This document shows positions 22,034 to 32,629 of a stretch of DNA of 64,000 nt, piece after piece. A model generated the notes under the pieces. It did not search any database. It was not told the origin of the DNA and saw only the letters and a program-made list of their open reading frames with translations. Source of the DNA: Xanthostigma xanthostigma (lineage: Eukaryota > Arthropoda > Insecta > Raphidioptera > Raphidiidae). Both the position numbers and the translations under genes were made by a program. Within the stretch, counting starts at the first letter, position 1, and each line of letters begins with the position of its first letter. The stretch is from NCBI GenBank assembly GCA_963575645.1, contig OY754468.1, positions 26,002,465 through 26,066,464 on the forward strand. Reading direction: 5' to 3'.

Positions 22034-22122
22034 TTTTTTTTGCTCGACGGGCAGAAAGCGTCAACTTTCGTCCCGCTGCGCTAAACGAAGTTGCCTCTTC
22101 CTGCCTACGTCGAGCAAAAAAA
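22034..22122. repeat. Double hairpin (GCTCGACG arms)
   Basis: The outer arms TTTTTTTGCTCGACGGGCAG and CTGCCTACGTCGAGCAAAAA enclose an inner pair around CAACTTTCGT / ACGAAGTTG. The inner part is GC-rich. Same design as 1834-1946 and the neighbour at 22138. Confidence 0.7.
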
Positions 22123-22137
22123 TAGTATACACACCAC

Positions 22138-22239
22138 GGGAAGTAAAGTAAGAAAGCCTAAGATCACATCTTTGTTGACCTCGGCTTCGCCTCGGCCAAC
22201 AATTATATGTAATCTCAGACATTTCTTACTTTACTTCCC
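22138..22239. repeat. Double hairpin (GGGAAGTAAAGTAAG arms)
   Basis: The arms (22138-22166 and 22209-22239) share GGGAAGTAAAGTAAGAAA and GATTAC-like blocks. The interior holds GTTGACCTCGGCTTCGCC then TCGGCCAAC, an inner GC-rich hairpin. It lies 15 bases from the previous double hairpin. Confidence 0.7.
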
Positions 22240-22244
22240 TAGAT

Positions 22245-23178
22245 GTGTAATATAGGTACTATTATCGTCAGGGTCTCAGACAAGTTGAAAGGTGGATAAA
22301 TTGTACTAATCGTAAATACATTATCAAACTATGAGTTAATACAACAAGCAAAATATCAGAAATCTTCTTTTTTAAATTGCAACTCAATGATTAAATTTGA
22401 CAACAATTTTTTTGGTCTTTTTATGATTTTGGGAAACTAAAAGTAAAGAAATATAAAAGCCATTTTTCTTCTACAATAGTACTCAGAATATTCGGCAAAA
22501 TTGTTCTTAACCGGTATAACCAGTCACTAGTGTACATTTTGAGTTATCGAGCATCTACAACTTCTAATTAATTATTTAACGGGGTTTTAACTGTAAATCT
22601 TGATACACGTTAGTATTATTAATGATTAATTAAATTTTAAGCGTGGTTTCATAAGTTTGATACTTATAAGGTATGTACCATTAATAATTAATAATATATC
22701 TTTATTGTCTAGTCCAAACAGAAAAGAGGATACAACACGTCATACATAGAAAAGTAATTATACGGTTCCAGTTCTATTAAATATGTCTTCAGTAGTTTTT
22801 TGTATATTTTTTTTTTCACTTTTTATATACTCAGGTAAATTTGAAAAAAATGTTATGTCCACTATAGACGGGGCATTTTTCATAAAAGGTGCTGGAACGC
22901 GGAACACAATTTCATTTAGTCTGGGCTATGCTTAAAATTAATATCGAGTCAATCGCTCATTTCATGATTTGCAATGGGATAATGATTTTAATGTGCTCCG
23001 AAAATAACTCCAAAAAAACGAAAATCCTTGATTCGACTTCTACATCATCAGCATTGCCAAAGGATCAATAATAATACAGAATATGATTACATTTTAAGCA
23101 GATCTGCAAGTACGTTTAATATTTCAAATGTAAACTCTAAGTAGGTCTTTAATGTCACATGTGATAAATAATATTAAA
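22245..23178. other. No feature seen
   Basis: AT-rich background. A 60-codon frame at 22889-23071 shows no domain. Confidence 0.35.
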
Positions 23179-23457
23179 ATGTAACACCGTTGTAGAATCT
23201 TTTGAGTACATATTTAAAAGCAGCCGACACTCTAACCCTCCCCTCCTGCTCTCAGTTCTTCCTGCCCAAGAACACATCGATCCATCATTGTAACTGTTTA
23301 ATAAACGTCTTTGCTCGCGCGAACTTCTCTTACCCCTCGTCGCCCGTAATTCCCATAACACTGCATGCTCCCTCCTACCTCTTCGACTCATTATCTCAAA
23401 GCGAGGGTTCTGTAGCTAAGCCCCTGTTGTGATGCCACCGTAAGAAATGGGTCACAT
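23179..23457 (+). repeat. Solo-LTR-like segment
   Basis: It starts TGTAACACCG and may end GGGTCACA (or earlier at CCCATAACA, about 23359). It has the internal order of an LTR promoter: a TATA-like ATATTTAAAAGC at 23211, a pyrimidine-rich stretch with initiator-like TCAGTTCTTCC about 45 bases on, a poly(A) signal AATAAA near 23302, then CT-rich U5-like sequence. Flanks TAAAA and TGAAA agree at 4 of 5 positions. No primer-binding site or gag/pol is next to it. It could instead be a cellular promoter. Confidence 0.35.
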
Positions 23458-23639
23458 GAAATTTCTACTACTATTAAAGTCTGTTCGCAGTAATAATTAC
23501 ATTTGCATGACTCTTAAAGATATTTATTATATTAAGTAGAGGCGGCTGCTTAATAAACAAGGAACAACCCTTTTGGCGGACCTGCGAATATATTTTTGAA
23601 GTGAAACCTCTTTATTCACAGTAGAGCAAGTTCGAGTCA

Positions 23640-23760
23640 TACGATTGAAAGTGAAACAAAAAAAATTGGTTGTCTGTAAAGTCGGTTTACGGACGATAGT
23701 TTTACGTGATAACGTATTCCGCTCGAATCGCATATTTAATAATACATAACCTAAATTTTA
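23640..23760 (-). repeat. Dispersed repeat R3, copy B
   Basis: The minus strand reads GGTTATGTATTA .. GGAATACGTTATCACGTAAA .. CTATCGTCCGTAAACCGAC .. TTTACAGACAACCAATTTTT, matching copy A at 19528. Flanking sequence differs from copy A beyond the poly-T, so copies share only about 100 bp. Confidence 0.6.
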
Positions 23761-24124
23761 GTAGCTGTCAAACTATATTTTTACCGACTAATAATTTGAT
23801 CAACCAAAGCAAAATACATATTTTTAAGCAATTATAAAAGACATTTAAAAGAATGTATATATATTATATATTTGTTAACAAACCGTATAATTTATCTGCT
23901 GCTATGAAATGCAGATATCTCCCAAGATTTGTTTTTGATACAAAATGTAGCTGCGTTTGTGTACAAACTATCAATTGACAAATAACGATGTATTTTCTGA
24001 AAAATTGCTTTAAAAATTCGATAATTTATGACATTTTTATTAGATATCTTGATTTTAAGTCTTAATTTCCACGGTTTATAAAACAAAGGTCATCTGTCAG
24101 ATGTAGCTTTCGCTGGAACAGCCG
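23761..24124. other. No feature seen
   Basis: AT-rich background between two repeats. Confidence 0.35.
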
Positions 24125-24310
24125 GAAAAAATGTTGAACGCACACTACTCTCTGACGTCACGCGAGAAGAGGGAGAAATGCGCACAAGCCGACGCTTGGG
24201 TCGATCGTGCATCTCTATTGCTTATATCGCGCTCTCGCTTGCGGAACGTTACTCTTTTTCGTGTGTGCTGGCGGTGTTTCATCAATTTATAAGACGTTAT
24301 CACGTCAAAA
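24125..24310 (-). repeat. Dispersed repeat R2, copy B
   Basis: The minus strand carries TTTTGACGTGATAACGTC, TTATAAATTGATGAAACACC, GCACACACGAAAAAGAGTAA and CGTTCCGCAAGCGAGAGCGC. It abuts the composite repeat at 24307. More GC-rich than its surroundings. No coding frame is supported. Confidence 0.55.
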
Positions 24311-24414
24311 AAAATAAGTTCAAAAACTTATCCCGACTACTGAAAAGTATGAAACAAGAAAATATTCTCATCTGAGGATAGCCGTGGTCGTATGCCATCT
24401 CCTATATTATTATA

Positions 24415-24917
24415 CAGATTGTATCAAATCAAAACAGTCCATAGAACATTCTGTGTGTAAGACAGAGACGATATTATATAAAGCACTAAAACAGTAAGTA
24501 AGAATGAGATAAATGATCGCTAATAGTTACTGTGGTTATACAATCTGATATTATCATCTTTGTTTTCTACAGTAAAAATCACAATTTTATCAATTGTCAG
24601 TATTCACTAGTGAAATTATTGATAAAATGGCTATTTATACTGTTCGGGAAAAAATCCAAATAATTTATTATTAAAAGTATTGTGAGAACTTTTGTACCAG
24701 ATATAAATAATAATACGAATTAATATTACAGTTTAGTTGTTTTAATTGATAAATTGGTAAAAAGATTTACAGTGTACGTAATTATTTATTTACGTAACCA
24801 CAGTAACTATATTAGCGATCATTTATCTCATTCTTACTTACTGCTTTAGTGCTTTCTATATCGTCTCTGTCTTACACACAGAATGTCCTATGGACCGTTT
24901 TGATTTGATACAATCTG
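24415..24917. mobile_element. Foldback with about 125-bp arms, TA-flanked, nested in the composite repeat
   Basis: CAGATTGTATCAAATCAAAA .. GTAAGACAGAGACGATAT .. GAATGAGATAAATGATCGC (24415-24540) is repeated inverted at 24795-24917 with few changes. TA lies on each side (24413-24414 and 24918-24919), consistent with Tc1/mariner-type targeting. The 255-base centre holds a further palindrome (ATTTTATCAAT / ATTGATAAAAT). High arm identity suggests it is younger than its host. Confidence 0.75.
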
Positions 24918-24943
24918 TATATGAAGTTCCTCTAGATATATAG

Positions 24944-25316
24944 TAGAGCTGTAAAAGTAACGAGAAATTGTGTACCCGTATGTATTCGTTACTTAAAGAA
25001 CCAGTACCCGTTACTTTCGTATCGTTACCTTACTCGTTACTTTTCATACGACATACAATCGTGTATAATAGCATCAAGAAGTGTATGGTCTCTGGCATCA
25101 AGCATATACCATCCCATCAGGCGCGTCGAATCGTGATACGGTATGACTTCGTTCGTATAACGTATAACCGCAACAAACGAGTCGAACTGACTCTATGTCA
25201 GTTCGATACGACAGATGCGAGTAACGAAATGAATTTGTAAGTAACGATTCGGTACTTCGAGTCAGACGATGTACCCGTTACTCAGTAACGAATACATACG
25301 GTTTGTTACAGCTCTA
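24944..25316. mobile_element. hAT MITE (TAGAGCTGTAA ends) rich in GTTAC/GTAAC units
   Basis: The ends TAGAGCTGTAAAAGTAACG and, inverted, CGGTTTGTTACAGCTCTA, followed inwards by CGTATGTATTCGTTACT / AGTAACGAATACATACG. Many GTTAC or GTAAC units fill both sides, as in hAT elements with sub-terminal transposase-binding repeats. Flanks ATATATAG and ATATTATAG are an imperfect 8-bp duplication, and copy 1 of the host has a single ATGCATAG at this place. The frame at 24968-25240 is a by-product of the repeats. Confidence 0.7.
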
Positions 25317-25830
25317 ATATTATAGCGTGATGCACTTTGCTCTAGAGCTTATGATCGCTTACTACTGTTAAAATGAAATGTTTTGTTATCCTCGGATGAG
25401 AATATTTTCTTGTATCATACTTTTCAGTAGTCGGTTTTAGTTTTTCAACTTATTTTTTATTTAAATTATATTTTTTGAACTTATTTTTTATTTGTTTTCA
25501 ATTTGCTCACCCCTGGGACAAAAATTCAAAAATAAATGTCGCCTATGTTACCCAGGCCATAACAACGAATCGATTGACACCTTATTTATCAAAATCGGAT
25601 GAATAGTTTAGGCGCTACGGTGGAACATCCCTAAATACAAATATACATCGACTTTTAGCTTCGCCGCAGTCGGGTAAAAAGGGTTACGAAACGTTACAAA
25701 AAGGATCTAACAGTTTCCCATCTGTAATGGGAACTGTACATTACTCAGTCTCTTTTTTTGCATGTATGGTAGCAATCATTTATGTATTGTAGAACAGTGA
25801 CCCTTGATGAGTAAATAATTTAAAAAAAAA

Positions 25831-25946
25831 AACGGCTAAGTGCGAGTTGCACTCGCACACCAAGGGTTCCGCACAAACTTGTAGGTATGTAAATAGTTTG
25901 TCCAATGCGGGAATCGAGTCTCGAACATTTTTTCCACTTAGCCGTT
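25831..25946. repeat. Small TIR element with 12-bp ends (AACGGCTAAGTG)
   Basis: AACGGCTAAGTG (25831-25842) is exactly inverted as CACTTAGCCGTT (25935-25946). The next bases contain the hairpin TGCGAGTTGCACTCGCA and AAGGGTTCCGCAC. This resembles the abundant lepidopteran GGCCAAGTGCGAGTC-type repeat, of which 9541-9860 may be another piece. Confidence 0.6.
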
Positions 25947-28420
25947 GGAAAACTGTTGTCCCTATAGATCGACAAACGTCGCGGTCAATTTGCCAACTAA
26001 ACGTGTCATCGCAATGAATTCAAATGGACTACTGAACTGTATTGTACCTCGTGGCTATATCTGAAGCCTAGTTGTCGTACCGTGTTGTATGCGAGAGTTT
26101 TCATATTGTGCTGTATAAACGCACCGGTAGCGGACGCTTGTCATAGAACTGTTACTGTATATTTGCGTAGCATGTTGTTGAGGTTTAAAAACATTATTTT
26201 TTTGTGATGTAACTAAGGTTTACAAGCTTACATATCACACACATTTATACATATTATATGAAATAAAATGGGACGTTCATAAAAATCTTCCGGTTTATTA
26301 AAATGCCCCTCTGATATGTTCAGATAACCATTTAGTTCGTTTAAAGATGTAGGACATATCAACATTGATTAAAAACAGTAAGTTATAAAATAACTAAACA
26401 AAAATTATGATAAAAGTGTCATTAATAAATCATGTGATACAGATTTTTAGATGCCATTATACTATAAGTTATAAAATATTGTACTGTTGAGCTTCTGGAA
26501 CGGTTGTGAATTGCTTTCAGAATTTCTTTTTTGTATTGAAACTTGTTTCTGTTCTATATCGACCTGTATATTTTATTTAAGTTGTGTAATTTCTATGTAA
26601 CTTTTATGTAATATTGGAATTAATGAAATGAGAATGATTTTATGATCGATTCAGTGTACAAAGTTAGTGAGTAACGATCGCGTCGATAATTAAATTAAAA
26701 TTTGTGTCGTGACTATTTCAGTCGATTTTTAAACAAGGTATGTGTGTTATGCTATTTAGGTTCGTACAGCCGAAATAGCTGGACCTGTTTTGAGAAATAT
26801 TTATTTTAGCACAATAATTTTGAAATGTTTGTAGATTACTTTACCTACAGGATAAATGTCTAATTTATGCTTCGGAAGGAAACAGTTTTTCTTTTCTCAA
26901 AAAGAATCTCTATGTACAGTTAACTTTATAGCAATTAAAAGCTTGCAAGTTTACAACTTGGTGAATAGATATTATAAGATTTTTGACTCAAAGAACTGAA
27001 TATCTCAAAAACTTCTTGATTTTTTATATAAAAAATTGCGCTTATTTAATTGAATTATTTTGGAGAAAATGAAAAATTAAAAAACAAAAAAATCGTTTTC
27101 ACGGAAATTTTGAGGTTACAGTAAAAAGTGATCCGTATGAAAGTTATAGATTTTTTAATGTTTAACAACTGTCCTGTAGAACATTTTTGATAGAACGTCA
27201 AGTTTCGCCGGAAAAGCAATAATATATTCCCCCCTTTTTATCCCTCCCGAATAAACCCTTTACCTCGGTACGCCCGGCATTTTTATTTTTTTATGTTCGT
27301 TATAAGCCCCTTTACCGTTTTCAATGATAAAAGTTCTGTCTACAAAAATAATAAACATTCTAAATCTAATTTGCCTGCACTATAGGGGTTTCATTCCTAA
27401 ATGATATCAGATTTTCAAAACAATAACAAATGTCCTTTTTCACTCTTTATTATAAAATATAAACGTTCGGTTTTTGATTGGTTGTTACGTGATACGATAT
27501 AAAATTTAAAAATAATACTAAATTAATCCACACTAAGTATTATTTTTCATTTATTGTGAATTCAATAGTGCCAATATTGAATGCTTTTTTATTTTGTAAA
27601 TACGATGTTTTGTTTTAGCTATTTTGGTATTTGATATTATTGAAAACAATTTTTAATACTGTAATCAAATATCAGGGTAATATTTTTCTTGCTTTTTATT
27701 TTTTATATGTTTTACAGCAGACATGTTCAACAGTTGAACATCAATGCCCCGTATACGTTGTAGTATTTATATGTTTATTGTATAATTGAATAGATACTTT
27801 TTTATCATATTTTAATCTATTTTATATCATCGCGTACTGTGTTTACTTTATCAAATGGAAAATAAATAATATATTTCAAATCAAGTTTCAACCAACTTTT
27901 TTACATAAAAATTGTTAGTGATGTTATGAAATTGAAAATTTTATTAACATCAACTTTTATGTTTGAAGTGCCTAAATATTTATAAAAATAAGCACAAATA
28001 TATTATATAATCTTGAAATGATACAGACGAAATAAATACTCGTCAAAATATAGAGAAACAACAGGTTTTTTAAATCTTTAATCATTCGTTACTTTCACTA
28101 GCATAATTAACTTTTATATGTATTTTTACAAGTCGATTAAAAATTGAATACAAAATAATGAATTAGAGAATTCGCGTCAAAAAAACATAACCTTAATTCA
28201 TTGTTAGTTATTATCCTATGTCACTGACTATAATTTAAAATCGGTAAAAAAAAACAATAGTATACTTTACTCTGAATCTATGAAAATATAATGACAATCT
28301 AATTAACTTACCTGATAAATTATATTATTTGTTTGTTTATCGGTTTACAAGGAACTCTCTATAGAACGATCTACATTCTAGTAACTGTATGGAGGCGCCA
28401 CAAGCGACACGTATAAAATC
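25947..28420. other. Long stretch without recognised feature
   Basis: AT-rich with poly-A and poly-T runs. A CpG-richer patch at 25970-26160 is unassigned. I see no exon, RNA gene or repeat pair on either strand. Confidence 0.35.
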
Positions 28421-28510
28421 AGGGGCGTCACTATTCTGACAGTGAATTTTACTTGAATTCACTATTCCGGAAGTGAATCAGAAGTCACTATTTCAAATAG
28501 TGACATTTCT
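28421..28510. repeat. Cluster of CACTATT/AATAGTG inverted motifs
   Basis: A near-perfect palindrome at 28484-28504 has 10-base arms GTCACTATTT / AAATAGTGAC around one C. Inverted and direct copies of TCACTATT and AGTGAATT lie on its left side. The 111-codon minus frame that starts to the right (28488-28823) has no recognisable domain. Confidence 0.5.
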
Positions 28511-29316
28511 CTATTTCAGTTTTAGAGAGTAAATTTATTAATGAAAATTCACTAATTTGTTGTGAAAATTGCTGATTATCAAGTGAATACAGCTTCATTA
28601 ACGGAATTGGTGAAAATTTCACTAATTCAAGTTTAGAGAGTATATTTAGTAATTTAATCAGTCTTGCAAACAGGCCAATGGTTATCTGGCAACATGGCGT
28701 GACGTGACCACAGTCTCGTGTGGATAGACCACATTGCGGATACATTGGACGTGTGTTAAAACACTGAAGGTGTATCCGATGAGGGTGTAGGAAGTGGGGC
28801 GCAGGTGCCATACAGCCTTGCATGTCTTGATCTTCTATAGATTAGTACACACAGACACAGTCATGGGCATCTTTGTGCTTATAGATTAGAAAGAAACACA
28901 GTCTTTCGATCTCACTCGCTCTTAAGCTTTCTGTAACCTCGTCTCCGTTGTATATCATCCAGTGCTTTCGTCTATAACACGCCCTTTTTGTTTTATGTGC
29001 CGATTATCAAAGCTTTCCTGTCGGTTCGCACAAATATACAGAATGTTCAAGAATATTCTTGTTTTATAGTCACAAAATCCATCTATCTGGGAAAATTAAG
29101 AAAACTCGCTATTTAATAATCAAGATGTAAAACCAAGATAGAGCGTTTTGAACACGTGCCAATTTTGATTATTTAGTTAACTGTTGGTAACACTGTTGTG
29201 ATATTTAACCAAATTTATTTTATTTTTGTGTAAAGAAATCGGCAATTACAATAGCAAAATTGCAGCCAATTGGGCAATGGGACCATATTCCAACTTCGAA
29301 GATAATTGATATTTGA
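28511..29316. other. No feature seen
   Basis: Mixed sequence, slightly less AT-rich at 28680-28820. No supportable gene. Confidence 0.3.
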
Positions 29317-29730
29317 CGTATCCTATGGATATAAAATTCCCGTGTCACAATCTTGTCCGCGATAATCTGCAAAACCACTGAACAAGTTATAATGAAATTT
29401 TGTAAATATGTCTTGCTTGGTGCAGCTTGCGCTATAGGATAGTTTTTATTAAATATTTTGTACAATATTACGGTATTTTCTCAAAAAACCTGTTTTGGTT
29501 GTAACGACATCTGATAGAATTTACTCAAAGCTATTAGTTCAGAAGCAAACAAACACACCGTTTTAGTACCAAGTAGCGACATCTGTTAGAATTCGCTCAA
29601 AGCTATTAGTTCTGAAGCAAATCTGGTAGAATTTGCTCAAAGCTATTAGTTCAGACGCCGGGCAGCAAACGAAATACATTTTGCAGAATTATATCTATCA
29701 CACCCGGGTGAGACCGGGACGGACCGCTAG
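29317..29730 (+). mobile_element. Helitron-like element, forward, with internal tandem modules
   Basis: It ends CACCCGGGTGAGACCGGGAC then GGACCGCTAG, a hairpin-bearing 3' terminus closed by CTAG and followed by T. The interior has three copies of a module with GCTCAAAGCTATTAGTTC and AGAAGCAAA, separated by AGCGACATCTGxTAGAATT. Reverse copies lie at 52134 and 56183. The 5' end near CTATGGATATAAAATTC is approximate. Non-coding. Confidence 0.65.
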
Positions 29731-29754
29731 TTATAATTTGGAAATTAAATTTCT

Positions 29755-30480
29755 GTTAAGGCGTGCGGTGTCGAGGGTAACGGCTAGTATTAAATATTAT
29801 GATATTTGCTATTCGTTCACATGGTCATTTATTTTATTTATTATTTAATCATTCAAAAGACTACAAAGAGTCGAATTTTTCATAAGTACTTAAAATAAAG
29901 AATAAAACATGCGAAGTTAGATAGTGAAATCAGTTATCTACACTAATATATAAAGCTGAAGAGTTTGTTTGTTTGTTTGAACGCGCTAATCTCAGGAACT
30001 ACTGGTTCGAATTGAAAAAAAAAAATTGTTGGATCAATGAAAAATGTTGCAAAATGCATCTCAAAATTTGTCCGTCCGACAAAAACTTTTGAACGGTAAC
30101 TCCGAATATCATGAAATTTAACATTCATCTGGGTAATCTAAAATGAATGTGCTTACTCATCTACCCTCCCCCCATTCGTTCTTTTGCACCCGGGTGAAAC
30201 CGGGCGGGACCGTTAGTATTATATAAACACTGAGATTTCAATGATTCCTTAAGTTTATTTTAAAATATACTAATAAGCAATTCATCGATATACGCACGTC
30301 ATTTCAAAATTAGTCCAAGCATGCTTAGCTAATTTCTTTCTGACAGATCTACAGAACAAAAAAAAACAGCTGATTTTTTGTTTTCAAAATATTTCTGAAA
30401 CTATAAAGTATAGAAAAAAAAATTTACAAAACTTTCTTGTACAATAAATAAAATAATAAACCGTTATAAAAATTATACCA
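29755..30480 (+). repeat. Dispersed repeat R1, copy B, interrupted
   Basis: The first part (29760-29835: GGTAACGGCTAGTATT, GATATTTGCTATTCG) and second part (30295-30480: CTGACAGATCTACAGAAC, CAGCTGATTTTTTG) are contiguous in copy A at 16.97 kb. Here about 450 bases separate them, and these contain the Helitron-like element at 29937-30216. Confidence 0.6.
29937..30216 (+). mobile_element. Helitron-like element inserted in R1
   Basis: It starts TCTACACTAATATATAAAG then GTTTGTTTGTTTGAACGCGC and ends CACCCGGGTGAAACCGGGCG then GGACCGTTAG. The final CTAG has become TTAG. The start block is the standard one of lepidopteran Helitron-like repeats. A related shorter copy lies at 34725-34915. No coding sequence. 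Confidence 0.65.
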
Positions 30481-31149
30481 TTATTATATAAAAATCAACG
30501 CTATAGCATATATCTCCTCTGCGCACACGCCGATTTTCCCCAAAAACAACAGGGCATTTCATATTTACATATCAAAAATCCTTCGAAAATTTAAAATCAA
30601 TCTGCTCATCCATTTGACCTGTATCTAGTTCACAGACAAACAGCCGCATAGACTTTTTTTCCCAAAATATGTTTTTTGGATTCGGGGGACCTCAAAACGA
30701 AAAAATGTTGTGAAATTTTGAAAAGTGAATTTTTTCCTCAATTAGTAACACTCCCTACTTATGATTGATTCTATGTGCATGATATTTTTGGCACTATTTA
30801 ATTTTTAATAGCAATTTCAAAGTACATCCTAAAATTTAAATACCTTTGATGTCGTTTGAAATAATAATTAAGAAACACTGAAGCCACGAAATTGAAAACT
30901 ATATTGAGAGGTAAAATTACATTCAAAGTAATTAAAGTTATACCGAAAATGTATAAGAAATGAAATTCTATAAGTACTTGAATAAAACCCTAAATTACGC
31001 TATTAGTTCATTAAGTCTTAAAGGAAGCACCGATATTTTAGTTAGGTTGCCGCGACGCCATTCTGTTTGAAAATGTCTAGGAGATTCAGTTTTCTTTGCA
31101 TTGAAATTTTTCTTTAGCAGTAAAGTACCTAGTATGTAAGCATCCAGAT
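30481..31149. other. No gene; possible old repeat arm at 30.5-30.75 kb
   Basis: AAATCAATCTGCTCATCCAT .. GTTCACAGACAAACAGC resembles the 'cagacaaacag' arm of lepidopteran repeats but is too decayed to bound. The rest is background. Confidence 0.3.
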
Positions 31150-31758
31150 TAGTGATGTGTCCACATGACTCTTTATTGGGAGCTGGCTCCGTGCGCTCCG
31201 CACACTAAAAAGAGTCGCTCAGAGGGAGTCGTTCAAAGGAGCGACACTAGATAGTACACACTTCTGCAGAGGTGTGAACTGTCATCATTCCATGCTCAGG
31301 AGTGACGAAGCATTGCACAGCACAATACACACTCAGCTCTGAGCTCATTTTAATATGATTCTGATCTTATATTATTCGCATTTTGGATAAACTATAAAGT
31401 ATAGGTAATAAAAGCTTAACAATAATAATGTTTATTGTTACAATATTATATCTTTGTCAACGACGTCAATGTGAATGGTTTAAGTCACTGTTAAGCTTAA
31501 TACTATTACACTTACAGTGTGTTATTCAACATTAAATGATTCAGCAAACATAACTCCGTACCTACGTGCAAAATTCACTAGTGTCTCTGTGGCCTGTGCT
31601 ATGTGCGCTCTGTAAATGTGCGAATGCAACAGTACAGAACAGCTCAGCACAGAGTAATGGCGCTTGAAGTGAGTCATTCACAAAAAAAAGAGCGACTTGC
31701 TCCGCTCTGAGAAAGGAATCGTTCATTATGAACGACTCGCTCAGGAGCGACATCACTA
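31150..31758. mobile_element. 609-bp non-autonomous hAT element (TAGTGATGT ends)
   Basis: The ends are TAGTGATGTGTCC and, inverted, GGAGCGACATCACTA. The flanks ATCCAGAT (31142-31149) and ATCTAGAT (31759-31766) are an 8-bp duplication with one change. Subterminal GAGTCGCTC, GAGTCGTTC and GAGCGAC units repeat in both orientations, as expected for hAT transposase-binding sites. The 91-codon minus frame at 31562-31837 crosses the element edge and is not a transposase. Confidence 0.8.
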
Positions 31759-32109
31759 ATCTAGATGAAACTAAAAGATTTAAAATATAATCACCTCGAT
31801 ATATAAGTATATCGGAGGATAATGCATAAGTACTCAAAATGTTGATTGCACTTTTTTAATTTTATATGATCTGTTCTGCTTTTGTTTTTTACAACCGCAT
31901 TAACAAGCAATTACTACGTTTTTAAGCGCGACCGAAGTATTAGCTAGAAGCGCCTGTATAAACCAACTTACTCGGTACGTCCGAGAATTTGTAAATCTGT
32001 CACGCTTAATTGTATCACGCGTACAGCCTAAATGGCTTAAGCGATTTAAAAAAATGATTCGTCTCGAGGTTTATTTAATTCTAACCTCGTTCTATTTTTT
32101 AATTTTGGT

Positions 32110-32400
32110 TCCAGACAGCATATAGCATATAGATAGATAGCATATAGATAGATAGAATATAGATAGATATTTATTTAGTCAGTTGAGACATACATCTGTT
32201 TGACACGTCAACGAAATACAAGATAAAATTATAAGGCTATCAGCAAGATAAAAATTCATTAATACTATAAAAGGCCCGTTCTATTAAAAAATGTTTAATA
32301 TTTCTCTTAAAAAGTTTTTATTGTTTTTTTTTATATAGAAATGTCGAGTGGTTTGATACTCTTATATTATTGCTTCGCTAAAGATAATATACTTGACAAC
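32110..32400 (-). pseudogene. Strongly decayed 3' end of a GATA-tailed LINE
   Basis: A GATA-rich tail (32125-32170) precedes ATTTATTTAGTC, the same layout as the LINE end at 36.84 kb. Upstream on the minus strand, stop-ridden translation still shows a pattern like TFxxKIKTFFNRT then YSINEF, similar to the LKSLL-QKNYSVEEFF end of the other fragment. Several stops are present. Assignment rests on layout plus this weak similarity. Confidence 0.4.
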
Positions 32401-32629
32401 TACACTCAAATATTTGAACCGTATCGAACTTTTTTTTAATGATATCCGATTTCTTTAAAAATCAGTTTTTACACATTTTTAGTAGACATGCAATGCAAAT
32501 AATCGCAGTAGATTTCAAAATGGCGGCCAAATTATAACTGAAATTATAACGATGCATTGCTTAGATGAGATAGATTAGAATAATTTTGTTGTATTTTTGG
32601 GAAAATTTGCTTAGTCCCGTTATTGCATT

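Larger units (their letters stand above)
24307..25680 (+). repeat. Composite repeat (CCCGACTAC), copy 2, split by two insertions
   Basis: The left inner arm (24307-24380, with CCCGACTACTGAAAAGTATG) pairs with 25387-25458 (CATACTTTTCAGTAGTCGG). GCCGTGGTCGTATGCC follows the left arm and TAGCGTGATGCACTTTG precedes the right arm, as in copy 1 at 8.6 kb. The far end is AGCTTCGCCGCAGTCGGG then TAAAAA. The core is interrupted at 24415-24917 and 24944-25316. Copy 1 gives the order of the uninterrupted sequence. Confidence 0.7.

Noticed and set aside
28488-28823. 111-codon minus frame as a Cys-rich protein
   Set aside because: Cys and His are not spaced as in any finger, and the right half lies in a cluster of inverted motifs.
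31562-31837. 91-codon minus frame as a hAT transposase piece
   Set aside because: It crosses the element boundary and shows no transposase motif.
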